This document shows positions 1-8,427 of a stretch of 64,000 nt of DNA, piece after piece (positions within the stretch are counted from its first letter, which is position 1; the number at the start of each line of letters is the position of its first letter). Location: NCBI GenBank assembly GCA_040830725.1, contig JBFOMG010000034.1:1-64000 (forward strand), given 5' to 3'. Made by a program: the position numbers and the translations under genes. Source of the DNA: JAWKWH01 sp040830725. Lineage in GTDB: Bacteria; Pseudomonadota; Alphaproteobacteria; Rhizobiales; Rhizobiaceae. The notes below the pieces were generated by a model. It was not told where the DNA came from. It saw only the letters and a list, made by a program, of their open reading frames with translations, and ran no database searches.

Positions 1-1
1 C

Positions 2-1273
2 GTCACCCATTTAAACGACGTAGCCATCGCCCAACCCGTCTTTGCCGGTGACCAACTGGTCGCCTGGACCGCATCGATTGCCCATTGGAACGATGTCGGC
101 GGCAAAACGCCCGGTTCCATGGCCGTCGACGTCAATGAAATTTTCCAGGAAGGTCTGCGGCTTCCAGCGGTCAAACTTTTCGAGGCCGGACAACCCATCA
201 GGTCGGTGTTCGATATCATTGCCGTCAACTCCCGCCTGCCCGACTTCGTCAGCGGCGATCTTTGGGCGCAGGTCGCAGCTTCCCGCAAGGCAGCGGCCCG
301 TATCACCCAATTGGCTGAAACCTATGGCATTGAGGCCTATCACAAAGCACTTGCCGCCCTGTTCAGCGAGGGTGAACAGCGAGGCCGGGCCGGTCTCGCC
401 AGTCTTCCCGCCGGTTCCTATTCAATTGAGGAAGAGCAGGATGATGGTGCAATATGGCGGGCGAAAATCACCATATCGGCCGACAAATTCACGGTAGACC
501 TGACCGGCAATCCGCAACAGCGCGACGCGCCCTACAACACCAGCCGCGACGGCGCCGTCATCTCCTCACAGATGATATTCAAGGCGCTGACCGACCCCAC
601 ATTGATGGCCAATGCCGGATCGTTCCGCCCGCTGGAAGTCATCACTGAGCCGGGCACCATATTCCACGCCACGGGCAATGCTCCGCACGGCTACTACTTT
701 GAAACCCGCATTCGTCTTTACGACATGCTCTGGCAATGCATGGCCCGTGCCCTCCCGGAGCGCCTGCCCGCCGGCCATTTCGCGTCGGTTTGCGGCACGG
801 TTATCGCAGGCGATCACCCCGATACCGGCCGGCGCTACACGATGGTTGAACCACAAATGGGCGGCTGGGGCGCAACTGCAAAACGAGATGGCCTCGACGC
901 CATGTACTCCACCAGTCACGGCGAGACGTTCAACTGTCCGGTGGAAATCTGCGAGGCACGCTACGGCATCGATGTCGGCTACAAACGGTTGAACGAGACG
1001 CTCGAAGGCGCTGGCCTGCACACTGGCGGACGGGGGTTGCAAACCAGTTACCGGCCGCGCGGCCGCGCCATCCTCTCAGCCGGCTACAGCCGCAACAAAC
1101 ATCCAGTCTGGGGATCCAACGGAGGCGAAACTGGCGGCACCAACGGCATCTCTGTCGTCAAGGCGAAAGACGGACGAAGCGACTACAGCTATGTCAGCGG
1201 CGTGGTCATCGAGCCGGGTGACGAAATCCTCATCCAGACCGCCAACGGCGGTGGCTGGGGCAAGGCGTCCTGA
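2..1273 (+). CDS. hyuB: Hydantoinase B/oxoprolinase family protein, 5'-truncated by window edge
   Basis: The reading frame is open from base 2 and ends with TGA at 1271-1273, so about 423 C-terminal residues are visible; the family is usually 520-590 residues and the start lies outside the window. The first visible residues (HLNDVAIAQPVFAGDQLVAW) and later runs such as VDLTGNPQQRDAPYNTSRDG match the N-methylhydantoinase B/5-oxoprolinase beta-subunit family, which works with a HyuA subunit in ATP-dependent hydrolysis of cyclic amides. The HyuA partner would be expected just upstream, outside the window. The substrate cannot be read from the sequence. It converges on the plcP-like gene with only 9 bases between the stops. 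A cyclic-amide hydrolase near an N-heterocycle-type catabolic cluster may be functionally linked, but that is inference. Confidence 0.88.
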   Translation, partial: VTHLNDVAIAQPVFAGDQLVAWTASIAHWNDVGGKTPGSMAVDVNEIFQEGLRLPAVKLFEAGQPIRSVFDIIAVNSRLPDFVSGDLWAQVAASRKAAARITQLAETYGIEAYHKALAALFSEGEQRGRAGLASLPAGSYSIEEEQDDGAIWRAKITISADKFTVDLTGNPQQRDAPYNTSRDGAVISSQMIFKALTDPTLMANAGSFRPLEVITEPGTIFHATGNAPHGYYFETRIRLYDMLWQCMARALPERLPAGHFASVCGTVIAGDHPDTGRRYTMVEPQMGGWGATAKRDGLDAMYSTSHGETFNCPVEICEARYGIDVGYKRLNETLEGAGLHTGGRGLQTSYRPRGRAILSAGYSRNKHPVWGSNGGETGGTNGISVVKAKDGRSDYSYVSGVVIEPGDEILIQTANGGGWGKAS

Positions 1274-1282
1274 TCGCAGCTG

Positions 1283-2110
1283 TCACGCCGTTGCCGCGAG
1301 CTCCCTGCCAACGGGAATCCCTGTGATTTCGCTGGAGGTGGTCTTTGACGTTTCCTTCCTTACCCAATGTAACAACTCGAAGCGGCCATCGAGATGCTCC
1401 ACCAAGGCAGAACAACTCTCCACCCAATCGCCATCGTTAAGATACTCGATACCGTCAATGGTCCGCATTTCCGGAGTGTGAACGTGGCCGCAAATGACGC
1501 CATCAGCCCCTTGCCGTTTGGCTTCGCGCACCATCATCTCCTCAAACAGAGACAGATATTCTACCGCCTTTTTCACACGGTTCTTGAGGTAGGCTGACAG
1601 CGACCAATAGGGCATTCCAAGTCTTCTGCGCACCCGGTTCAAGACGGCGTTTAGCGACATTGACCACTCATATGCCTGGTCGCCAACATAGGCGAGCCAC
1701 TTGGCGTATTGGATGACACCGTCAAACTCGTCTCCGTGCATGACCAAGTATCGTTTTCCGTCCACCCCCGTATGGATATCATTTCGCTTGACGACGACCC
1801 TACCAAACCGGATTCCCGCAAAATCCCTGAACTGCTCATCGTGATTTCCGGGTATGTAGATAACCCTCGTTCCCTTGCGCGCTTTTCGCAGGATCTTCTG
1901 AAGAACGTCATTGTGGGACTGTTCCCAGTGCCACTTCTTCTTCAAAGACCAATTGTCGGTGATATCGCCTACCAAGTAGAGAATTTCCGACTCTGTCGAG
2001 CGGAAGAAATCAAGCAAATACTCAGCCTGCGATCTTGTGGTGCCGAGATGCAAATCCGAAATCCAAATCGCGCGGTATCGAACAACCGGCGGTTCGATTG
2101 GCCCATTCAT
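1283..2110 (-). CDS. plcP: PlcP-like metallophosphoesterase (phospholipase C of lipid remodelling)
   Basis: A 275-residue calcineurin-like phosphoesterase of the LpxH/COG2908 type. Metal-site motifs are visible in order: SDLHLG near residue 19, GD in VGDITDN, PGNHDEQ, HGDEFD and GHVHTPE. By fold alone it could be called UDP-2,3-diacylglucosamine diphosphatase. However, it overlaps the end of btaB by four bases (ATGA, 2107-2110) and is the third gene of a btaA-btaB operon. In Sinorhizobium and many marine bacteria, PlcP of this family cleaves phosphatidylcholine and related phospholipids under phosphate starvation, yielding diacylglycerol for betaine-lipid synthesis by BtaA. The PlcP assignment is therefore context-based. 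Start is the ATG at 2110, coupled translationally to btaB. Confidence 0.75.
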   Translation of the reverse strand: MNGPIEPPVVRYRAIWISDLHLGTTRSQAEYLLDFFRSTESEILYLVGDITDNWSLKKKWHWEQSHNDVLQKILRKARKGTRVIYIPGNHDEQFRDFAGIRFGRVVVKRNDIHTGVDGKRYLVMHGDEFDGVIQYAKWLAYVGDQAYEWSMSLNAVLNRVRRRLGMPYWSLSAYLKNRVKKAVEYLSLFEEMMVREAKRQGADGVICGHVHTPEMRTIDGIEYLNDGDWVESCSALVEHLDGRFELLHWVRKETSKTTSSEITGIPVGRELAATA

Positions 2111-2844
2111 GCGGTCACCTCTGGCAAGCCTTCGACGCTCTCGGAGATTTCAAACGGCTTGGGATCAACCGGTTTCTGTAGAACAACATGCCACGCATAT
2201 CCGCCCATCAGGCACTCGCTGCGTGACGAAAAACCCGCCTCGTCGGCGAGACGTTCAGCAACACCGACTAGATCGCGACACGGTGAAACTTTGAAACTTG
2301 AAAGCCACTTGCGCATGCTCCAGCGCATCCAATATGGCCATCGGCCCATATGGCCGAAGTCGACAATGTGAATGCTTCCTCCGGGTGCGGTCTGCCTGAT
2401 CGCGTTTTCAACAGCCACGCGCCAATCGGGAATCATTGACAGACAATAAGACAACATGATGCGGTCAAAACCTTCGACCCCAAACCGGGCAGCAGCATCG
2501 AATGAGGATGCGTCACCCTGCGCCGTTACAATTGATGTGCCATGATTCAGCTTCTCGCGTTGCGCCATATGCCGCGCGCTGGTCAGCATTTGGGCGGATA
2601 TATCAACCCCATAAAAGGTGGACTGCGGAAAATATCTGGCGGCGACCGCAAGATTGCGACCAGTTCCGCATCCAAGTTCAAGAACATGCGCTGCGGGCTG
2701 CGCACCAAGTGAAGCGATCATCTCATCGCGGCCGATCAGATAGAATTTCCGAGTCGGATTGTAGAAATGACGCTGCCAGCGGTAGATGCGGTCCATTGCC
2801 CGGGCATGCGTTTCCGGGGCGAGCAAACCGGATTGTGTTGTCAT
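2107..2844 (-). CDS. btaB: BtaB: SAM-dependent methyltransferase for betaine lipid DGTS
   Basis: A 245-residue class I methyltransferase. The SAM-binding loop VLELGCGTGRNLAVAA lies at about residues 55-70, followed by the acidic YGVDIS strand. It overlaps btaA by four bases (ATGA, 2841-2844) and the plcP-like gene by four bases at its 3' end. In rhizobia and Rhodobacter, BtaB adds three methyl groups to diacylglyceryl-homoserine, the product of BtaA, to give the phosphorus-free lipid diacylglyceryl-N,N,N-trimethylhomoserine. The immediate pairing with a clear BtaA is the main reason for the specific call; the methyltransferase fold alone would not decide it. Confidence 0.88.
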   Translation of the reverse strand: MTTQSGLLAPETHARAMDRIYRWQRHFYNPTRKFYLIGRDEMIASLGAQPAAHVLELGCGTGRNLAVAARYFPQSTFYGVDISAQMLTSARHMAQREKLNHGTSIVTAQGDASSFDAAARFGVEGFDRIMLSYCLSMIPDWRVAVENAIRQTAPGGSIHIVDFGHMGRWPYWMRWSMRKWLSSFKVSPCRDLVGVAERLADEAGFSSRSECLMGGYAWHVVLQKPVDPKPFEISESVEGLPEVTA

Positions 2845-4085
2845 TGAACCGCCTCGTACAGGTGGAATCCGCCGTAAATGGCGGACCGGTCATTCCGCAG
2901 GCATTTGTCCGACATTTCAGCGTTGTAGTGCCATTGCGAAAGAGTTTTGCCGGAGACCCGACCATCCAGTGGTGACCTGCGTGCGGCTGTCCGGAAAATC
3001 ACCCGCCCACCGGGTGCCGCCGCTCGCGTGATTGCCGACCAAAGCGCATTTAGCTGATCGTTGGTCATCCAGTCCTGCGCATCCAGCAGCACAATCTTGT
3101 TAACGCTGCGGGCGGGTTGCAGGTTCAGAAAATCGGTGATCGAACCGTACGCGGTCCTGACTCGATGGGCACGGCTTCTGATCAGATGCCAATTTCGCTC
3201 CTCAAGATATGGCGGTAGCGCTGCATCGCCGTCCTGACACCCGTAATTGCGGCCAAATGCCTGCCGCGCAAAATAGTTCTTGTGAAGTGAATGACCGCAG
3301 GCCAGCCGACCCAATCTTTCGCGAACGACATCGGCCATGTGACGACCTTCAGCCAGTTCACTGTATTGCGCAGGCGGGATGCCCAGCCCGTAGAGCGAGA
3401 TTGGTGAAGACAGGATCCACCGCAACAGACGATTGTCGAACAAAGGCGAAACTTGCGTCTCGAAAAACCGTCGCTGATCGGCGAGAGTCGGCTGTTTCAT
3501 CAATCCGGCTGGATTGACGCCATGCATTCGGGAAACGATATGGCCTGTTGCTATAAACCGGCCCAACACACCGAAGCGATAGAAATTCCTCGAAAACAAA
3601 TCAATCCGGCGGCGTCCGTTGATCATTCTCTTCGACCAGTATTCGCGCGTTTCGCGATCAAGCATTTCTTTCAGATGGCAGTCAAAGATCGACACATTGG
3701 CCGCACCTTTCGCGTCGGCAAACATCGACCTGAATTCTCCATATCCCGGTACACTCTTGGCTGCCTGCACTTTTAGCTTGGTCAAGCACAGGTGTGCGGT
3801 GTTCAAATCGACGGCGGAAACCCTCGCCGGATCACCAAGCAGGTACGACATTACATTGCAGCCACCCGAAGCGATTGCCACCACGTGATCTCCCGGCCGG
3901 ATGGCCAGAGCTTCCATGTCAACAACCGGGTCCTCCCAGATTTGCGGGTAGACCAGATTGTTGAACATGGCTGTGAACAGCCGTTCGAGAATTCCTTGAC
4001 CAGAAAGGGCGCTATTTTGAAAAACGGCCTCTTTCAGAGGGGAAGCAACGGCTGGTATTTGCTGGTTGGTCGCGGTTTGGGTCAT
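2841..4085 (-). CDS. btaA: BtaA: SAM:diacylglycerol 3-amino-3-carboxypropyltransferase
   Basis: A 414-residue DUF3419 family protein with the family's YPQIWEDPVVDMEAL segment near residue 47 and the SAM-binding-like run VVAIASGGCNVMSYLLGDP. BtaA transfers the 3-amino-3-carboxypropyl group of S-adenosylmethionine to diacylglycerol, giving diacylglyceryl-homoserine, the first step of betaine lipid synthesis. It is the first gene of a tightly overlapped operon with btaB and a PlcP-like phosphoesterase. The start is the ATG at 4085, preceded by a weak Shine-Dalgarno (AAGGGAC). Upstream lies a periodic repeat resembling a Pho box, in line with the phosphate-starvation control known for these genes elsewhere. 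Confidence 0.93.
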   Translation of the reverse strand: MTQTATNQQIPAVASPLKEAVFQNSALSGQGILERLFTAMFNNLVYPQIWEDPVVDMEALAIRPGDHVVAIASGGCNVMSYLLGDPARVSAVDLNTAHLCLTKLKVQAAKSVPGYGEFRSMFADAKGAANVSIFDCHLKEMLDRETREYWSKRMINGRRRIDLFSRNFYRFGVLGRFIATGHIVSRMHGVNPAGLMKQPTLADQRRFFETQVSPLFDNRLLRWILSSPISLYGLGIPPAQYSELAEGRHMADVVRERLGRLACGHSLHKNYFARQAFGRNYGCQDGDAALPPYLEERNWHLIRSRAHRVRTAYGSITDFLNLQPARSVNKIVLLDAQDWMTNDQLNALWSAITRAAAPGGRVIFRTAARRSPLDGRVSGKTLSQWHYNAEMSDKCLRNDRSAIYGGFHLYEAVQ

Positions 4086-4129
4086 GGAACATCGGTCCCT
4101 TGCTACGAGGGAGCCAATACCGCGTTTCT

Positions 4130-4158
4130 GTTACAGCCGCGCTGCAGATATATGAAAG
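4130..4158 (-). promoter_or_regulatory. Pho-box-like repeat upstream of btaA
   Basis: On the - strand three heptamers follow each other with an 11-base period: CTTTCAT, CTGCAGC and CTGTAAC, separated by ATAT and GCGG. Against the PhoB heptamer CTGTCAT they match 6/7, 3/7 and 5/7. The array ends 44 bases before the btaA ATG, leaving room for a -10 element (TATTGG candidate). Position, spacing and the downstream lipid-remodelling genes support a PhoB site; the middle repeat is poor, so this stays a candidate. Confidence 0.4.
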
Positions 4159-4175
4159 ATGTGTGTCGGTTTCCG

Positions 4176-4892
4176 TTAAGGGCCGGTGTCAGCCAGCGCC
4201 GCGTCGAGCGCTATTTCCACCATCTGCGAAAAGCTGCGCTCGCGGTCCGCAGCGGGCAATTCCTCGCCGGTCTTCAGGTGGTCGGAAACGGTAAGAACCG
4301 TCAACGCCCGCGCCCCAAGTCGGGCGGCAAGTGTGTAAAGCGCACTTGTCTCCATTTCGACGGCCAACACCCCGTGTGCAATCAGCGTGTCGAGCGCATA
4401 TTCAGGATGGGTATAGAATGTGTCCTGGGAGATTATGCCTCCAACATGCGGTGCAATTGACCTGGTTTCCGCCGCTTCAACCGCCTTGCGCAACAGGTTC
4501 CAGTCCGCACAAGGCGCATATTCGATCTCGCCGAAAACCATCTTGTTTATTGACGAAGCAGCCGAAGAAGTCATTGCGATGACGATATCCCTGATCTTCA
4601 CCTGCCCGGCCATTCCGCCACACGAGCCGATGCGGACCAGCCGCTTGGCTCCATAATCGCGAATCAGTTCGTTGACGTAGATCGAAAGCGACGGCATGCC
4701 CATTCCACTGCCGTGAATGGTGACAGGCATGTCCTTGTATTGACCTGTAAAGCCAAGCATGCCGCGTACTTCGTTGACGCATCTGACATGGTCCAGAAAT
4801 GTCTCCGCAGCCCATTTCGCCCGATAGGGATCACCCGGCAGCAACACGGTCTCGGCTATTTCGCCCGGCTTGGCCCCGATATGGATCGACAT
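4176..4892 (-). CDS. deoD: Purine-nucleoside phosphorylase, DeoD type
   Basis: A 238-residue hexameric-type purine-nucleoside phosphorylase, which cleaves purine (deoxy)nucleosides with phosphate to give base and (deoxy)ribose-1-phosphate. Family marks are the N-terminal HIGAKPGEIAETVLLPGDP, the phosphate-binding RIGSCGG, and the C-terminal VEMETSALY and TVSDH segments. The length equals E. coli DeoD. An in-frame ATG exists nine codons upstream, but the ATG at 4892 is preceded by a strong AGGAGGGG at suitable spacing and matches the family N-terminus, so it is preferred. The gene reads toward btaA, with about 90 bases between. Confidence 0.95.
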   Translation of the reverse strand: MSIHIGAKPGEIAETVLLPGDPYRAKWAAETFLDHVRCVNEVRGMLGFTGQYKDMPVTIHGSGMGMPSLSIYVNELIRDYGAKRLVRIGSCGGMAGQVKIRDIVIAMTSSAASSINKMVFGEIEYAPCADWNLLRKAVEAAETRSIAPHVGGIISQDTFYTHPEYALDTLIAHGVLAVEMETSALYTLAARLGARALTVLTVSDHLKTGEELPAADRERSFSQMVEIALDAALADTGP

Positions 4893-4943
4893 GAACTTCT
4901 CCCCTCCTTTGCCGCGCATTAGGACATGAACTCACAAACAGGG

Positions 4944-6914
4944 TCAAAGGTGTTTGCGCGCGATCGTTTCTGTTTGTTGTTTTTCAAATATCTTTTCGTT
5001 GCTTTCAAAAGCAACAATCGACCGATGCAGGATAAAGTCGTCCAATGTCGACGTCATCACATTTGTCGTGTCGACTGAAACCGACCAGTCCCCGCGCCGG
5101 AATTCAAACCGCCATGTCGCCTCGTGCCGCGCTGACAATGGTTTTTCCGGATGGATCGAGAATCGCTGCCAGACATGGCTGCCAACCTCGAGCCCGTGAT
5201 TTGCATCGCAATTTGCACCGAAATCGTCAAACGTTTTCAGGACAACGGTACCATCTTCTTCAAAAATTCGATCTGCTTTGCCGGTCGCGGTTCGCAATTC
5301 CTGCCCCTGCCAGACTGGAAATTTGTGCGGCGGCGATGGCGCGACGGCATCGGGCTCTGCATCGACGCGCCGAACCGGCAATTGCAGGCGGCACTGCGAA
5401 AGGTCCAGTTCCACAGAGGCGTGCTCAGGCGATGGCCATATCACCGGCCAATACGATGTCGAAACCGCCAGCCGGATCCGGTTTCCGGCCATAAAACGGT
5501 GCGCACATTCATTGAGCGGTATGCATGCTGTGTAGGTTTTTCCGGGAACCAGAGGCTCCGGAGATTCAAATCCAGAGTGACAGGTCAGATTGATTGGCCG
5601 GTAGCTTACGCGTTGCGACACGCCGCCTGTATCAACTTCGCAGAGCCGGAAACAAAGTTGCGCTGCCGGTTTGTCGACCGAGAATTTGATTTCGACTTCG
5701 GGTCTTCCGAGTATCTCGAGCGCTTCAACAAGCGGCTCGCTGTCAAAGCAAACAGACAACGCATCATCGTTTGACTGATCGCCCGCCAGTTCGTGGCCAA
5801 TCCGCATACCGGGACAGAAATAGGACGAATTGAGCCCGACATGCTGCGGCGTCGAAACCACGGCGGTCCCGTCACCCGGATTCTTCGAAAGTACACCCTT
5901 ACCAAGGTTGAAAGCCTGCTCGGTCACATTCGGCGACGGCCAAGCAGTCTCTGCGATCCATCGGCCCTTCTTCGGCTTGTAGTCCGGTGACGGATCATCA
6001 TGCTCCTGCATGAATGCGCGATAGGCCGGCAGGTTCTGCGCGCCATTGTCCCTGCCCTTGAGCCAGTGCTTGAACCACTGCAGCACCTCGCCGTGAAAGT
6101 CAGCCGGATTGATGCGGGCGATATGCGGATATTTGTGCTCCCACGGTCCGACAAGCGCCTTGACCGGCGCATTAAGGTTGGCGGCCAGAGCGGATGGCGT
6201 GTTCACATAAGCGTCTGCCCAGCCGCCAATCGCCAGTGTCGCCGCGTCAATGGCGTCCCAGTCCTCACAGACCGATCCGTGTTTCCAGAAGTCGTCACGG
6301 ACAGAGTGTCTCAACCAATCCGCAGCCAGAAACGGCAGCGTTTCCATGTGCTCGATCCAGCGCACCTTCCAGTCTTCTCTGAGCTCGGGATCCGGCGGCC
6401 GGGTTTGATAGGCATTCATCTGACCGCCCCAGTTGAAATTGTCGGTCAACAGGCAGCCGCCCATAAAGTGGATGTCGTCTGCAAACCGGTCCGCTGTCGA
6501 GCAAACGGTCACAACTGCTTTAAGTGCATCGGGCCTGCGAAATGCCAGTTGCAGACCATTGAAGCCACCCCAGGAAATACCGATCATTCCGACATTGCCA
6601 TCGCACCATTCCTGATCGGAAATCCAGGCAATGACCGCTTCCCCATCTGACAGTTCCTGCTCGGAATATTCGTCGTCAAAAACGCCGTCGGATTCGCCCG
6701 TCCCGTCAATGTCGACGCGGACACAGGCAAAACCGTGCGAAGCAAATACGGGATGCGTTGTCGCGTCACGCGGTGCCGTTCCGTCACGCTTGCGGTATGG
6801 CAGATATTCCAGAATTGCCGGCGACGGCCCTGCATCTTCGGGCAACCACAATTTGGCTGCCAGCCGACGTCCGTCCGGCAGTGGTATCCAGGCGTGCTCG
6901 ACGATTTCGATCAC
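4944..6914 (-). CDS. CocE/NonD family (X-Pro dipeptidyl-peptidase S15) hydrolase
   Basis: A protein of about 656 residues with an N-terminal alpha/beta-hydrolase domain and a C-terminal jelly-roll domain as in cocaine esterase and glutaryl acylases. Visible marks are LPYRKRDGT, the DIDGTGESDG oxyanion-hole region and the nucleophile elbow GISWGG with Ser about 114. The C-terminal half carries the typical HRFMAGNRIRLAVSTSYWPVIWPSP. The substrate (ester, amide or peptide) cannot be predicted. A TTG seven codons upstream is also possible; the GTG at 6914 was chosen because GAGAGG lies nine bases before it. No signal peptide is seen. Confidence 0.85.
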   Translation of the reverse strand: MIEIVEHAWIPLPDGRRLAAKLWLPEDAGPSPAILEYLPYRKRDGTAPRDATTHPVFASHGFACVRVDIDGTGESDGVFDDEYSEQELSDGEAVIAWISDQEWCDGNVGMIGISWGGFNGLQLAFRRPDALKAVVTVCSTADRFADDIHFMGGCLLTDNFNWGGQMNAYQTRPPDPELREDWKVRWIEHMETLPFLAADWLRHSVRDDFWKHGSVCEDWDAIDAATLAIGGWADAYVNTPSALAANLNAPVKALVGPWEHKYPHIARINPADFHGEVLQWFKHWLKGRDNGAQNLPAYRAFMQEHDDPSPDYKPKKGRWIAETAWPSPNVTEQAFNLGKGVLSKNPGDGTAVVSTPQHVGLNSSYFCPGMRIGHELAGDQSNDDALSVCFDSEPLVEALEILGRPEVEIKFSVDKPAAQLCFRLCEVDTGGVSQRVSYRPINLTCHSGFESPEPLVPGKTYTACIPLNECAHRFMAGNRIRLAVSTSYWPVIWPSPEHASVELDLSQCRLQLPVRRVDAEPDAVAPSPPHKFPVWQGQELRTATGKADRIFEEDGTVVLKTFDDFGANCDANHGLEVGSHVWQRFSIHPEKPLSARHEATWRFEFRRGDWSVSVDTTNVMTSTLDDFILHRSIVAFESNEKIFEKQQTETIARKHL

Positions 6915-7081
6915 AGACAATTGCCTCTCTTTCAAATCCGAAGTTGACCATGCTTTGAAGCGAAAAATTCCGCAATCTCATTCTCACCGCCGGCCGATTA
7001 TTTTCGGCTTGAAGTGAATTGACGGCCGTTGTTAGGTTGGCCCGCCTTGTTTTCGTCCCATCCAAACGATCGGAACATTGC

Positions 7082-8302
7082 ATGAGTTGGCCATCAAACC
7101 GGCCTGAGATTTCCGATGAGAAACGGGCCGAATGGCGCGAACGTTTCGCCGAAAGCGATGCGGCGCTGGGCATCGAGATCGCCGACGATTTCGAACCGTT
7201 CGATCAGATGAACGACATGTTCACCCGCGCGTTTTGGGACCCGGCGGTCAAGAACAAGGACACCCAGGGATTTTTCGACAGCTACCGAATGGAAGCGGCA
7301 CCCCGGCGTGGCGATGGCTTCTCGCAAAAGGATTTCGCGCTTCGCAATGCTGCCTGGTCGGTCTCCGATGTCATATCCAATCGTGCCAATGACCGCGGTA
7401 AGCGCGAGGGGTTTCAAGCCGCGATCGAATATGACACGCCGGTTGCGCCGGACAGGATCGAGATAGCCGACGCCGCCTCCGAGACCGCTGAGATCAAACG
7501 TATTGCAAAGTTGTTCGGCGCAGATCTGGTCGGCATCACAGAGTTGGACGAACGCTGGCACTATTCTTCGCGTGTTGACACCCGTGATTATTCGCGCGCA
7601 CCCAATGATCTGCCTGGCAACGTCACCCACGTCATCGTTCTCGGCCACGCCATGGACCATGATCTCGTCGCGACCTATCCGTCGGCGCTCGCCGGCGCGT
7701 CAACGGGCCTTGAATACTCTCACGAAGCGGCCATCGTCATCCAGCTTGCCACTTACATCCGCAACCTTGGCTTTGAGGCAGTCGGCTCGATGAACGATAC
7801 CGCACTGGTCATTCCCTACGCGGTCAAGGCGGGGCTCGGCGAATACGGCCGCAACCAGATGGTGATCACACCGGAATTCGGTCCACGGGTGCGGTTTTCC
7901 AAGATATTCACGTCGATGCCGCTGGTCGCGGACAAGCCCGAGCCGCTGGGCATTCGCCAGTATTGCGATATCTGCACCAAATGCGCCGAGCCCTGCCCGC
8001 CGAAGGCATTGCCCTTCGGGCCGCCCGAAACCGGTGGGCCAAACGTTTCGACAATTTCTGGGGTAAAAAAGTGGTCGGCCGATTGCGAAAAATGTTTTGG
8101 CTATTGGGCCAAATTGAAGAGCGATTGCGCAATTTGCATGCGGGTTTGCCCGTTCAACAAGACCTATGACGGATTTTTCGACCGTCTGTTCCGGCTTGTT
8201 GCGACGAGCCGCTGGCGCAGGCTGGCGCTTTGGTGGGAAGAGCGCCGCGGCCTTCCGGCTCGCCTCAAGCCAAGAGACTGGTGGTCGAACCGGAACGCGT
8301 GA
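7082..8302 (+). CDS. Reductive-dehalogenase-family corrinoid/iron-sulfur protein, soluble type
   Basis: A 406-residue member of the reductive dehalogenase (RdhA)/epoxyqueuosine reductase superfamily. The N-terminal KDFALRNAAWSVSD resembles RdhA proteins. The central region through IPYAVKAGLGEYGRNQMVIT and EFGPRVRFSKIFT matches the cobalamin-binding core. Two ferredoxin-type motifs follow: C295-x2-C-x2-C-x3-CP and C338-x10-C349-x2-C-x3-CP, the spacing typical of RdhA. There is no twin-arginine signal peptide and no C-terminal reductase fusion, so it differs from respiratory RdhA and from NpRdhA-type catabolic enzymes and would need external electrons. The ATG at 7082 (MSWPSN) is preferred over an upstream TTG. 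Dehalogenation is a family-based guess; the true substrate may differ. Confidence 0.8.
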   Translation: MSWPSNRPEISDEKRAEWRERFAESDAALGIEIADDFEPFDQMNDMFTRAFWDPAVKNKDTQGFFDSYRMEAAPRRGDGFSQKDFALRNAAWSVSDVISNRANDRGKREGFQAAIEYDTPVAPDRIEIADAASETAEIKRIAKLFGADLVGITELDERWHYSSRVDTRDYSRAPNDLPGNVTHVIVLGHAMDHDLVATYPSALAGASTGLEYSHEAAIVIQLATYIRNLGFEAVGSMNDTALVIPYAVKAGLGEYGRNQMVITPEFGPRVRFSKIFTSMPLVADKPEPLGIRQYCDICTKCAEPCPPKALPFGPPETGGPNVSTISGVKKWSADCEKCFGYWAKLKSDCAICMRVCPFNKTYDGFFDRLFRLVATSRWRRLALWWEERRGLPARLKPRDWWSNRNA

Positions 8303-8427
8303 ATGTGATCACCTGGACCGGTTGCGACGATCAAGCGCATTTTCAACATTACCTGCGAACTCTCCAACGCTTGACACCTGAACGGGCGCGCAACAAAACA
8401 GCAGCAGCAAGTGAGCGAGGGAAATTC

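Noticed and set aside
1283..2110. LpxH assignment of the phosphoesterase
   Set aside because: The fold would allow UDP-2,3-diacylglucosamine hydrolysis, but the overlapping operon with btaA and btaB fits PlcP better.
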